Positions 8,339-15,406 of a stretch of 18,569 bases of DNA are shown here, piece after piece. The translations under genes and the position numbers were made by a program. The stretch comes from Microseira sp003486305 (GTDB lineage: Bacteria > Cyanobacteriota > Cyanobacteriia > Cyanobacteriales > Aerosakkonemataceae): contig DALYJX010000159.1 of assembly GCA_031969655.1 (NCBI GenBank), forward strand, positions 1 to 18,569, given 5' to 3'. Every line of letters starts with the position of its first letter. The first letter of the stretch is position 1. The notes below the pieces were generated by a model. That model did not search any database, was not told the DNA's origin, and saw only the letters and a list, made by a program, of their open reading frames with translations.

Positions 8339-9628
8339 TTGAAACCGGAACCTGCGGCTTTGAAAATTAAATTGATTCGACGCGATACCGACTCCCAATC
8401 ATTAATCGAATTGACAGCTTGGCGACGGCGTTATGTCGATCCGAAAACGGGAGTTATCGACCTTGCCTACTCGCCTGGTGAATTGGGTCAGAGTCTCTGT
8501 TCCCCGTGGACCCATGATTTCCGGGATTGTGCTTGCCATTATTGGGCTTCTAATCACCCAGATGTTGTGTATGGTGCGATCGCTCCCGATGAACAAATCC
8601 TGCCAGATGGCGAGTCAGCTAATCCTATTAAAGCCAATACTCCCATTGACTGGTTGCGCGAAGATCGATCGCCCTCTGGTATCGCAGCGGCGATGAATAC
8701 AATCGACAAAAATCGCCCCTTCCAGTTCGACCATTTCCAAATAAACCAACGCTGGGAAGAGTTAAATATTGTCTTGCAGGGTTATGAAATTGGAGAAACT
8801 TACCAACCTGTACCCCGCGAACCTGACCCCGAACCGTTTAGTTCCCCCGAAGAATTGGCAGCAGAACTCCGCGAGAAATTAGCTCCCTTAGAAATGGTTC
8901 TGGCTTTGGAATATTTATATGCTCGTTATTCGATTAAAACACCTGAAGAAATTGAAGGCGAAATCTGGCCTACTCTAAAATCAGATGTCACTTTCATGCG
9001 GCATTTTCTCATGATGGTAGCAGCAGGTGAAATGACTCACCTGCGCTGGGTCAATCAATTGCTTTGGGGACTTTACCAAGCTGGATTAATTAACTCTTAC
9101 GAACCCGTTCTTACCCCAGCTACCGAAATTCCTATTGGTCGTCATGGAAAGCTGCGCCCAAGACAACTCCGCCCGTTCACTCTAGAAACGCTAGATGACT
9201 TTATTAAAGTAGAAAAACCGAGCGGATTTATTGAAGGAGCATACGCACGAGTTGTTGCTACCTTGCGCCAACCTGAATATCAACATCTAAATCATTTATA
9301 CGAACTGGCGATCCGGATTGACACCGACGGCGTACAACATTTCAGCCACTTCCGCGATATTAAGCAGGCTCTTAAAGTCTACCCAGTCGAGCGACTTGAT
9401 CTTTACCTCCGCGATGTCCATGTAGGAACGCAGGACGAAGCTCGTCAGGCCCTAGAATTGTATGAGGGAATTATCATTCCTGGGCTGCAAAGAGCCTACT
9501 CTAGTTTCTCTGAAAAAGACTTTCATGAAGGCGGCAAACTGACTAATCGTGCTAGGCAGGCGATGACCAAACTGAATGAAATTGGCGATGAACTGGCAAT
9601 TCATGGCATTGGTATTCCCTTCTGGTAA
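8339..9628 (+). CDS. CTQ-motif (LodA-like) plus VioB-type ferritin-like domain protein
   Basis: This 429-aa soluble protein appears to have two parts. Residues 25-150 carry PGELGQSLCSPWTHDFRDC and then YWASNHPDVV and RWEELNIVL, close to the remembered LodA pattern around its CTQ cofactor. In LodA the Cys of the cofactor follows an essential Asp by four residues; here D60 and C64 keep that spacing, with W69 nearby. Residues 175-425 match the ferritin-like domain of VioB/RebD-type proteins: LALEYLYARYSIK (E191), AAGEMTHLRWVNQLL (E231, H234) and HFSHF (H334, H337) could bind a metal pair. Start choice is uncertain: TTG at 8339 is the only plausible start after an in-frame stop at 8297, and no Shine-Dalgarno is visible, so translational coupling to the preceding gene is likely. 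Function is inferred: oxidase subunit, or the modified substrate of the radical SAM and FAD enzymes downstream. Confidence 0.75.
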   Translation: MKPEPAALKIKLIRRDTDSQSLIELTAWRRRYVDPKTGVIDLAYSPGELGQSLCSPWTHDFRDCACHYWASNHPDVVYGAIAPDEQILPDGESANPIKANTPIDWLREDRSPSGIAAAMNTIDKNRPFQFDHFQINQRWEELNIVLQGYEIGETYQPVPREPDPEPFSSPEELAAELREKLAPLEMVLALEYLYARYSIKTPEEIEGEIWPTLKSDVTFMRHFLMMVAAGEMTHLRWVNQLLWGLYQAGLINSYEPVLTPATEIPIGRHGKLRPRQLRPFTLETLDDFIKVEKPSGFIEGAYARVVATLRQPEYQHLNHLYELAIRIDTDGVQHFSHFRDIKQALKVYPVERLDLYLRDVHVGTQDEARQALELYEGIIIPGLQRAYSSFSEKDFHEGGKLTNRARQAMTKLNEIGDELAIHGIGIPFW

Positions 9629-9658
9629 GACTGAGATCTTGCACCATTCTCAATAATC

Positions 9659-9727
9659 GGGAGGCTTTGCCTCCCACCCCTAGTTCCCAGGTTCAACCTG
9701 GGAACGAGATATCGAGGCTCTGCCTCG
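9659..9727. repeat. Cluster of three short palindromes (REP-like)
   Basis: Three perfect hairpins lie in tandem in the spacer before the radical SAM gene: GGGAGGC/GCCTCCC at 9659-9675, a 23-bp palindrome with 11-bp arms (GTTCCCAGGTT, centre C) at 9683-9705, and CGAGGC/GCCTCG at 9713-9727. A related pair is found at 16514-16558. They are dispersed repeats, but in this position they could also attenuate transcription or stabilise the upstream mRNA. Confidence 0.75.
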
Positions 9728-9756
9728 TTGAGTTTTCTACTTAATTTGAAAATTTT

Positions 9757-11097
9757 ATGCGCTTTAATTGCTTTAACGATAGTTCGCAAGTATTGTCAAA
9801 ATTTCATTTTTTTGACACAGAATATGGCTTACACATGCTGATTGCCGATGGCTCTCAAGTTTATGCAATAGATCCAGAATTGCAACAAGAAATAGAAGCC
9901 GCAGCCAAACAGAATACCGATACCGTCGATCGCCTTCTCAGACAATACGGATTGACCGCCAAAACCTTTATTGACGGTCAAACATTGTCACAACCGCCAT
10001 TAAAAGCACTGTCCCTCGCTGTTGCCCAAAAATGCAACCTGGGATGCACTTATTGTTACGCCCAAGAAGGCAGTTTCGGGGGGTTTGCTAAAAATATGTC
10101 TTGGGAGGTAGCAAAAGCGGCTGTGGAGCGATTATTTGAGGAAGCGCAAGCTGAAGAGCGAGTGAATCTCTCTTTTTTGGGGGGCGAACCTTTAGTAAAT
10201 CGTCAATTAATTCATGCTGCCACTCAGTTAGCTTTCGATTTATCCCAGAAAAAAGGGGTGAAAATTGGCTTTTCAATTACAACGAATGGCACTTTACTTG
10301 AACCGGAAGATGCAGACTTTTTTGAACGGTATGGATTTGCCGTGACGGTAAGTTTGGATGGCGTGGGGGAAGTTCACGATCGCATCCGTTCGTTCAAAAG
10401 CGGCAAAGGCAGTTACGACCGAGTAATAGCTAATATTAAACCTTTACTATCCCAGCAGCGGCGGATGCAAGTTTCCGCCCGCGTTACGGTTACACCTAAA
10501 AATTTGTACCTGCGAGAAACCTTGGAGCATTTTATCAGTTTGGGATTTCACAGTATCGGTTTTTCTCCCATGCTGAGTTCGCCAACAGGACGCGAGCAAA
10601 TGGAAACAGAAGCTCTCGAAGTGATGCTCGCACAAATGATTGATTGCGGGCAAGAATTCGAGCGGCAAACAATTGCAGGAAAACGCTATCCTTTTGCCAA
10701 CATAACCTCAGCAATGCAGCAAATTCATCGAGGCACTCATAGACCTTACCCTTGCGGTGCAGGTGCAGGATATATGGGAGTATCTGCGGAGGGAAATCTC
10801 TCTGCTTGCCATCGCTTTGTAGATGATGAAGCTGGTTTTATGGGTAGCCTAAAAAACGGCATCGATCGAGAAAGGCAAGATCGGTGGTTGGAAGAACGAC
10901 AAGTAGATCGCCAAGCACCTTGCAATAGCTGTTGGGCGCGTTATCTTTGCGGAGGTGGGTGTCATTATGAGGCGATCCATCGCGGTAGACCTGCTTGCGA
11001 TTATATTCGGGGCTGGTTGCATTTTTGCTTGCAAACTTACGTCAGTCTCTTAGAAAAATGCCCGGATTATTTTACCGGCGATCGCATTCCTTTCTGA
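9757..11097 (+). CDS. Radical SAM/SPASM maturase, QhpD-like
   Basis: This 446-aa enzyme has the radical SAM cluster motif CNLGCTYC (C93, C97, C100), the SAM-binding GGEP at 142-145, and conserved SITTNGT and VSLDGVGEVHD. The C-terminal SPASM domain has cysteines for two auxiliary clusters: C333, C351, then C389-x2-C392-x5-C398-x3-C402, C414 and C424. The first 85 residues form a small N-terminal domain such as peptide-modifying members use to hold a substrate. SPASM proteins usually modify ribosomal peptides or proteins; QhpD builds Cys-to-Asp/Glu thioether bonds in the CTQ subunit of quinohemoprotein amine dehydrogenase. The neighbours (a CTQ-motif protein and an FAD monooxygenase) make the same role likely, with the preceding gene product as substrate. 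No clear Shine-Dalgarno precedes the ATG. The alternative is an anaerobic sulfatase maturase-type enzyme, less likely without a sulfatase here. Confidence 0.88.
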   Translation: MRFNCFNDSSQVLSKFHFFDTEYGLHMLIADGSQVYAIDPELQQEIEAAAKQNTDTVDRLLRQYGLTAKTFIDGQTLSQPPLKALSLAVAQKCNLGCTYCYAQEGSFGGFAKNMSWEVAKAAVERLFEEAQAEERVNLSFLGGEPLVNRQLIHAATQLAFDLSQKKGVKIGFSITTNGTLLEPEDADFFERYGFAVTVSLDGVGEVHDRIRSFKSGKGSYDRVIANIKPLLSQQRRMQVSARVTVTPKNLYLRETLEHFISLGFHSIGFSPMLSSPTGREQMETEALEVMLAQMIDCGQEFERQTIAGKRYPFANITSAMQQIHRGTHRPYPCGAGAGYMGVSAEGNLSACHRFVDDEAGFMGSLKNGIDRERQDRWLEERQVDRQAPCNSCWARYLCGGGCHYEAIHRGRPACDYIRGWLHFCLQTYVSLLEKCPDYFTGDRIPF

Positions 11098-11140
11098 GTT
11101 ACACAGACTTACGCAAAGAAAGCGGATTCATTTGTGGGGA

Positions 11141-11175
11141 AAATCTAAAATCTAAAATCTAAAATCTAAAATCGA
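11141..11175 (+). repeat. STRR heptamer array touching a start codon
   Basis: Five tandem heptamers occupy this stretch: four of AAATCTA and a last one reading AAATCGA. The ATG of the FAD gene follows directly at 11176, so the array replaces the normal Shine-Dalgarno region. Copy number changes by slippage would alter the leader without touching the protein. Confidence 0.9.
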
Positions 11176-12768
11176 ATGACAGCTAATTTCCCGATCGAAA
11201 CAGAAGTTTGTGTGGTGGGTGGTGGACCCGCTGGTGCTAGTATTGCTCGCAGGCTGGCACTTTTAGGTCATGATGTTTGTTTAATCGAAAAAGCCGCATT
11301 CCCTCGCCCGCATATTGGGGAGTCATTGCCGCCATCGATTATACGGGTGTTTGAATTGTTGGGCGTGCGATCGCTTATCGAAGCCGCGGGTTTTTTGAGA
11401 AGCGATCGCGCGCAAATTCTTTGGTCAAGTAATAGCAATAGTTGGGATTCGCACCCCGGAGAATCTGGATTTCACGTCGATCGCGGTCGATTTGACCAGT
11501 TATTATTAGAAGCAGCCAAAGAAGTCGGGGTGCGAGTTTTGCAACCGGCACGTGCCTTTCGTCCCCAAAGGCAAGGACGGGAGCATGTCAGGAAGGCAAA
11601 TCTACGCCGACACCCCCAAGGGTGCGGCTACAAAAACGAAGCCCGCCAGAGCGGGCTAAAGCTTTTAAAGCCTGCGAAGGCAGGCTTTGTCTGTGTAGCG
11701 ACACCCTTTAGGGTGTCCGCTACAAAGTTGACATGCTCCCGGCAAGGACAATATCAATGGTTGGTTCCCGTTCGTTTGAGCGATCGCCACTACACTATTA
11801 AAGCACGGTTTCTGGTTGATGCGACGGGAAAACACAGCCCATTTTCTAGGAAAAAACAGCGTTATTCGGCGGCGACATTGGCATTGTACGGTTATTGGAA
11901 AAATCCGAGTTTTCAGGGTGCAGAAAGTCGCGTGGAAGCAGGTGAAAATGAATGGTTCTGGGGCGCATCTCTACCGGATGGTACTTTCAATGCGGCGGTT
12001 TTTCTGGATAGGGAACGGTATGCTCAAATTGGATGCGATCGCCAACAATTCTATGAAGATCTACTAGCAAAAACTACTCTATTTCAAGGTTGTTTGCATG
12101 GCTCTTTAGAAACTCCCGTACAGGTTTGCGATGCTTCATCTTATTTTGTCACAGACCCGATCGAGCCAGATTTTATCCGAGTTGGTGAAGCAGCATTTTC
12201 TATCGATCCGCTGTCTTCCCAAGGCGTACAAGTGGCAATGATGTCTGCTTTTACTGGCAGCATTGCAGTACACACGATTTTAACCCAGCCAGATCGCACC
12301 GATGCTGCGATCGCTTTTTACCGCGACAGACAGAAAGAAACCGTCGAACGCAATCAAAAAACAGCCGCTCAATTTTATGCCGATCAAGATCTTTATCCTC
12401 CTACTTCTTTTTGGCAAAGTCGCGCTCATAAAACCCCAATTCAAAACCTACCTCAATGGCAATTTAATACATCTCTCTTTAACCTCAACAGTCGCGTTCA
12501 GTTGTCGCCTGCGGCAAAAGTTATGCTCGCACCTGTCATCAAAGGGAATTTAATTGAAAACGTTAAAGCCTTGCACCATCCAGGGTTAGAGCGACCTGTA
12601 GCTTATTTGGGGAATGTTGCGATCGCCAGCTTCCTCGACGAATTAATTGCCGGACAAACTGTCTTGGAATTGATGCAGCAATGGTCAAAACAGCAACCTT
12701 TGCCAATTTGTTGGCAAAGGTTGCAATGGTTTTGGTCGCGACATATTCTCGTACCTTTTGGCCCCTAA
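11176..12768 (+). CDS. FAD-dependent monooxygenase (LodB/QhpG/tryptophan-halogenase-like)
   Basis: This 530-aa flavoprotein has the N-terminal Rossmann motif GGGPAG at residues 15-20, an acidic ribose-binding E38, RPHIGESLPPS at 44-54, WFWGASLPDG near 258, and the second FAD motif VGEAAFSIDPLSSQGV at 336-351. This is the plan of tryptophan halogenases and of LodB and QhpG, which oxidise the Trp that becomes CTQ. The neighbouring CTQ-motif and QhpD-like genes favour a LodB/QhpG role over halogenation. Residues 135-191 are foreign: they are encoded by a 162-bp inverted-repeat element plus its 9-bp duplication. Removing them joins RPQRQG to QYQWLVPVRL and restores a 473-aa protein, a normal family length. 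Whether the inserted protein still folds is unknown. It is cotranscribed with the next gene (18-nt gap). Confidence 0.85.
   Translation: MTANFPIETEVCVVGGGPAGASIARRLALLGHDVCLIEKAAFPRPHIGESLPPSIIRVFELLGVRSLIEAAGFLRSDRAQILWSSNSNSWDSHPGESGFHVDRGRFDQLLLEAAKEVGVRVLQPARAFRPQRQGREHVRKANLRRHPQGCGYKNEARQSGLKLLKPAKAGFVCVATPFRVSATKLTCSRQGQYQWLVPVRLSDRHYTIKARFLVDATGKHSPFSRKKQRYSAATLALYGYWKNPSFQGAESRVEAGENEWFWGASLPDGTFNAAVFLDRERYAQIGCDRQQFYEDLLAKTTLFQGCLHGSLETPVQVCDASSYFVTDPIEPDFIRVGEAAFSIDPLSSQGVQVAMMSAFTGSIAVHTILTQPDRTDAAIAFYRDRQKETVERNQKTAAQFYADQDLYPPTSFWQSRAHKTPIQNLPQWQFNTSLFNLNSRVQLSPAAKVMLAPVIKGNLIENVKALHHPGLERPVAYLGNVAIASFLDELIAGQTVLELMQQWSKQQPLPICWQRLQWFWSRHILVPFGP
11579..11740. mobile_element. 162-bp MITE-like element inserted in frame in the FAD gene
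   Basis: The element begins GGGAGCATGTCA and ends with the perfect reverse complement TGACATGCTCCC. It is flanked by a 9-bp direct repeat GGCAAGGAC at 11570-11578 and 11741-11749, a typical target site duplication. The interior holds several hairpins: CCCGC/GCGGG near 11642, AAAGCCTGC with its complement near 11667-11688, and GACACCC/GGGTGTC at 11700-11717. It also holds an imperfect direct repeat of about 28 bp (11606-11633 and 11698-11726). It has no transposase and must have been moved in trans. Insert plus duplication is 171 bp and contains no stop in the host frame. Confidence 0.92.
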
Positions 12769-12775
12769 TTCACAC

Positions 12776-12783
12776 AGGAAGAA
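12776..12783 (+). promoter_or_regulatory. Strong Shine-Dalgarno of the C45 hydrolase gene
   Basis: AGGAAGAA lies a few bases before the ATG at 12787 and within the 18-nt gap after the FAD gene. It is the clearest ribosome binding site in the cluster and fixes the start codon. Confidence 0.75.
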
Positions 12784-12786
12784 TAA

Positions 12787-14169
12787 ATGAAATTTACTCG
12801 CGATAATCTTAACGAAAATGAACAAAAATACTTATCTAAAGCCTATCGCTTTGAACGAGCAGGTTGGATATTTTTACATATAGAAGGGGCGCCATTTGAA
12901 CGAGGGTTTCAGCACGGCTATTTGCTTGCCAAGGAGTTAGCCGAAGCCTTAAAAACAATTAAATTTACGAGTGAATGGGATACAGGAGATACATTTAATT
13001 ACTTTGAAAATGCAGCCATACGCCTGTATAATCATTGGTTAGAAAACGAGTTAGATGGAGAATTTAAAACTGAACTTGAAGGAATAGTTTCCGGAGCTTT
13101 AAAGGCAGGTGTAGAGATTTCCTATCCGGAGATTTTAGCTTGGAATGCCAATATAGAACTGTTGGGTAATTGGTGGCCTTTAGATAGGAATACACAACCC
13201 GGAGAATTCATGCAAGGTCATCATTGCAATTCCTTCATCGCTACGGGCGATCAAATAACCGCAGACGGAGGAATTGTTCTCGCTCACAATACTTGGGATA
13301 CCTACATAAACAGTAACTCTGCCAATATTGTCATGGATATTCATCCCGACAATGGGAATAGCATTTTAATGCAGAGTGCGCCCGGTTTTTTGCACAGCGG
13401 TACAGACTTCTTTTTAACAGGTATTGGAATTATTGGTTCCGAAACGAGCATTGCTGGATTTTCTGGATATGATGAAAAGAAAGCTCCGGAATTTTATCGA
13501 GTCAGAAAGGCGATGCAATACGCCCAAAGCCTTGATGAATGGATGGAGATAATGCAGGATAATAATAACGGGGGGTATGCCAATAGCTGGTTAATTGGAG
13601 ATATCCGCACGGGCGAGATTGCGCGGCTGGAATTGGGATTAAAATATGTCGGCATAACCCGCAAGAAAGAAGGATATTTCTGGGGGTGTAATGTCGTTGA
13701 AGATCCCAGAATTCGCAATCAAGAATGCGACAACGTAGGATATTCTAACGTACTCAAAAGTGGAGGTCGTCGGGTGCGTTGGGAGCAACTTCTTGCTAAG
13801 TACTGCGGGAAAATTGACATTGAGTCTGCAAAGGCAATGATTTCCGATGATTATGATGTTTACCTCAAAGAACACAATTCATCTAACCGCACCATCTGTG
13901 CTAGGTTCGATCGCGATCCTGCTCCCTTTACCCCTCTAGAATTTGGGCCTTACTATCCTTATGGAGCTAATGATGGTAAAGTAACGGATAGTACTATGGC
14001 TAAACAAATGAGTTTTTTGGGTCGCTACGGACATCCGGACGGCTCAACATTCAATGCTAAACAATTTTTAGAAGAACAGCCTCAGTATGCTTGGCAAGCC
14101 GAATTTCTCAAGGATAAACTTCATCAGCCGTGGGTAAATTTTTCCGCTCATGACAAGGGAATTATCTAA
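12787..14169 (+). CDS. C45 / phospholipase B-like Ntn hydrolase
   Basis: This 460-aa protein has the early motif ERGFQHGYLLAKEL (38-51), and the nucleophile region GHHCNSF around C147, followed by GGIVLAHNTWD (161-171). This matches the acyl-CoA:6-aminopenicillanate acyltransferase (C45) and phospholipase B-like families, in which the chain is cut before the Cys to free an N-terminal nucleophile. Residues 1-146 would be the small chain. GYANSWLIGDIRTGEIARLELG is the usual later strand. No signal peptide or membrane segment is visible, so it is likely cytoplasmic. These enzymes cleave or transfer amide or ester bonds. It sits 18 nt after the FAD gene with its own Shine-Dalgarno, so it belongs to the same operon. 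I infer peptide trimming or processing of the oxidase product, but its substrate cannot be read from sequence. Confidence 0.82.
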   Translation: MKFTRDNLNENEQKYLSKAYRFERAGWIFLHIEGAPFERGFQHGYLLAKELAEALKTIKFTSEWDTGDTFNYFENAAIRLYNHWLENELDGEFKTELEGIVSGALKAGVEISYPEILAWNANIELLGNWWPLDRNTQPGEFMQGHHCNSFIATGDQITADGGIVLAHNTWDTYINSNSANIVMDIHPDNGNSILMQSAPGFLHSGTDFFLTGIGIIGSETSIAGFSGYDEKKAPEFYRVRKAMQYAQSLDEWMEIMQDNNNGGYANSWLIGDIRTGEIARLELGLKYVGITRKKEGYFWGCNVVEDPRIRNQECDNVGYSNVLKSGGRRVRWEQLLAKYCGKIDIESAKAMISDDYDVYLKEHNSSNRTICARFDRDPAPFTPLEFGPYYPYGANDGKVTDSTMAKQMSFLGRYGHPDGSTFNAKQFLEEQPQYAWQAEFLKDKLHQPWVNFSAHDKGII

Positions 14170-14214
14170 AAAGTTGGTCGCTTTCACACGGCTAAATACT
14201 CACGGTTCGCCGAT

Positions 14215-14333
14215 CTTGATCCGAGTTTCCAGAATTGGTCACGACCCGATCGGGTTTTCCAGTTACGGCTGGAAAGTCTTGGCTTTCCAGCCGTCATGTC
14301 AAAACTCCTGTAACGAACAGAAAACCCCAGGTG
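14215..14333 (-). repeat. Uninterrupted copy of the dispersed repeat seen at 1089-1345
   Basis: Read on the minus strand it matches 1089-1157 joined directly to 1298-1345, lacking the 140-bp insert. It keeps the hairpin ACGGCTGGAAAG/CTTTCCAGCCGT and the palindrome CCCGATCGGG. Weaker similarity may continue to about 14175. It lies in the 241-bp gap after the C45 hydrolase gene. Confidence 0.8.
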
Positions 14334-14367
14334 CAAAAAGGATTGATTAGGTAAATAGGTGGGCGAT

Positions 14368-14400
14368 AGAATCCGGGTTTCTTTGAGAAACCCGGATTCT
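14368..14400. terminator. Hairpin between convergent genes, possible terminator
   Basis: A 14-bp perfect stem (AGAATCCGGGTTTC and its complement) with loop TTTGA lies between the stop of the C45 gene and the stop of the minus-strand SDR gene. No strong T-run follows on either strand, so termination is only probable. The AGAAACCCGG core is also a common cyanobacterial dispersed repeat. Confidence 0.5.
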
Positions 14401-14410
14401 TAATTATTCC

Positions 14411-15193
14411 CTACCCTTGCAACAATGACTGCGCCCCATCAATCCAAATTTCCGTACCGCTGATGTGACTTGCAGCATCTGATGCTAAAAATAATACCAA
14501 CTGCGCCACCTGTTCTGAAGTTCCCGGTTCGCCGTCGGTTAACGGTATTTCTCCTTCGGGAAACTCGACGGGTTCGCGAACTTTTTCCAGGTTGCGCCGG
14601 TTGGTATTTTCGTCAATTTGGGTTTCAATTGCTCCTGGACAGATAACGTTAACGCGCACCCGATGTTCGGCAAGTTCTAGGGCTATCATTTTAGTAAAAG
14701 CTACTTGAGCAGCTTTAGAGCAAGCATAAGCGGTAGCACCTGTATTGCTGAACATGCGCGTGCCGTTAACCGACGAGGTCACAATTACCGAACCGCCTTG
14801 TTTTTTCAAGTAAGGTACGGCATATTTAACGGTTAAAAACGTTCCTTTAAGATTGACGTTTAAAGTTTTATCCCATTCTTCGGGCGTTAATTCTTCGATG
14901 GGTGCCCAAACGCCATTAATGCCTGCATTGGCAAATACAATATCAATTCTTCCCCATTGAGCCGCAATTTTTTCGATTGCTTGTTGCATCTGCTCTGGTT
15001 GGGAAATATCGGCGACTATCGGCATGGCTTCACCGCCATTACCTTCAATTTGGGCAACAGTTTTACCAATATCGTTTTCTGTTCTGCCTAACGCGGCTAC
15101 TTTAGCACCTTCTTTGGCTAACAAAATTGCCGCCGCCTTACCAATTCCAGAACCGGCTCCCGTAATTAGCGCTACTTTACCTGCAAGTTGCAT
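14411..15193 (-). CDS. SDR family NAD(P)-dependent oxidoreductase
   Basis: This 260-aa classical short-chain dehydrogenase has TGAGSGIG at residues 11-18 for the cofactor, NAG at 89-91, and the catalytic set Ser140/141, Tyr156 and Lys160 (YACSK). The C-terminus GTEIWIDGAQSL is typical of the glucose-1-dehydrogenase / 3-oxoacyl-ACP reductase-like branch. The substrate cannot be told from sequence. Length is normal and the start ATG is right at the first conserved strand. It faces the C45 gene, so it is not part of that operon. Heptamer repeats lie just upstream of its start. Confidence 0.93.
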   Translation of the reverse strand: MQLAGKVALITGAGSGIGKAAAILLAKEGAKVAALGRTENDIGKTVAQIEGNGGEAMPIVADISQPEQMQQAIEKIAAQWGRIDIVFANAGINGVWAPIEELTPEEWDKTLNVNLKGTFLTVKYAVPYLKKQGGSVIVTSSVNGTRMFSNTGATAYACSKAAQVAFTKMIALELAEHRVRVNVICPGAIETQIDENTNRRNLEKVREPVEFPEGEIPLTDGEPGTSEQVAQLVLFLASDAASHISGTEIWIDGAQSLLQG

Positions 15194-15201
15194 AATTATT
15201 T

Positions 15202-15222
15202 ATGGGTAATGGGTAATAGGTA
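15202..15222 (+). repeat. Three STRR heptamers upstream of the SDR gene
   Basis: ATGGGTA occurs twice in tandem, followed by ATAGGTA. The same heptamer family is found inside the inverted-repeat element at 869-1070. It sits 8 bp from the SDR start codon, in its leader. Confidence 0.85.
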
Positions 15223-15406
15223 ATTGAAAATTTTTGACTATGTACCCAAGTTTAATCAAAGCCTAATCAAATCAATTTGTAATTCATCCTAAAGATAGAA
15301 TTTTTTTAGGCAAGGGACAGTCAACCTTAAGACAGATGACCTGGGTTGGTTGGAAGGAGTAAAAAATAAAAAGGCAAAATTAAACTGATTTATATATTAA
15401 TAAACT

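Noticed and set aside
8433..8696. 87-aa alternative frame within the ferritin-like gene
   Set aside because: It overlaps the conserved CTQ-like motif and following region, whose frame is well supported; the composition looks like a shadow.
11176..12768. FAD gene as a true tryptophan halogenase
   Set aside because: The fold motifs fit, but neighbours are CTQ-type genes and I could not confirm the halogenase catalytic Lys or the exact WxWxIP motif by eye.
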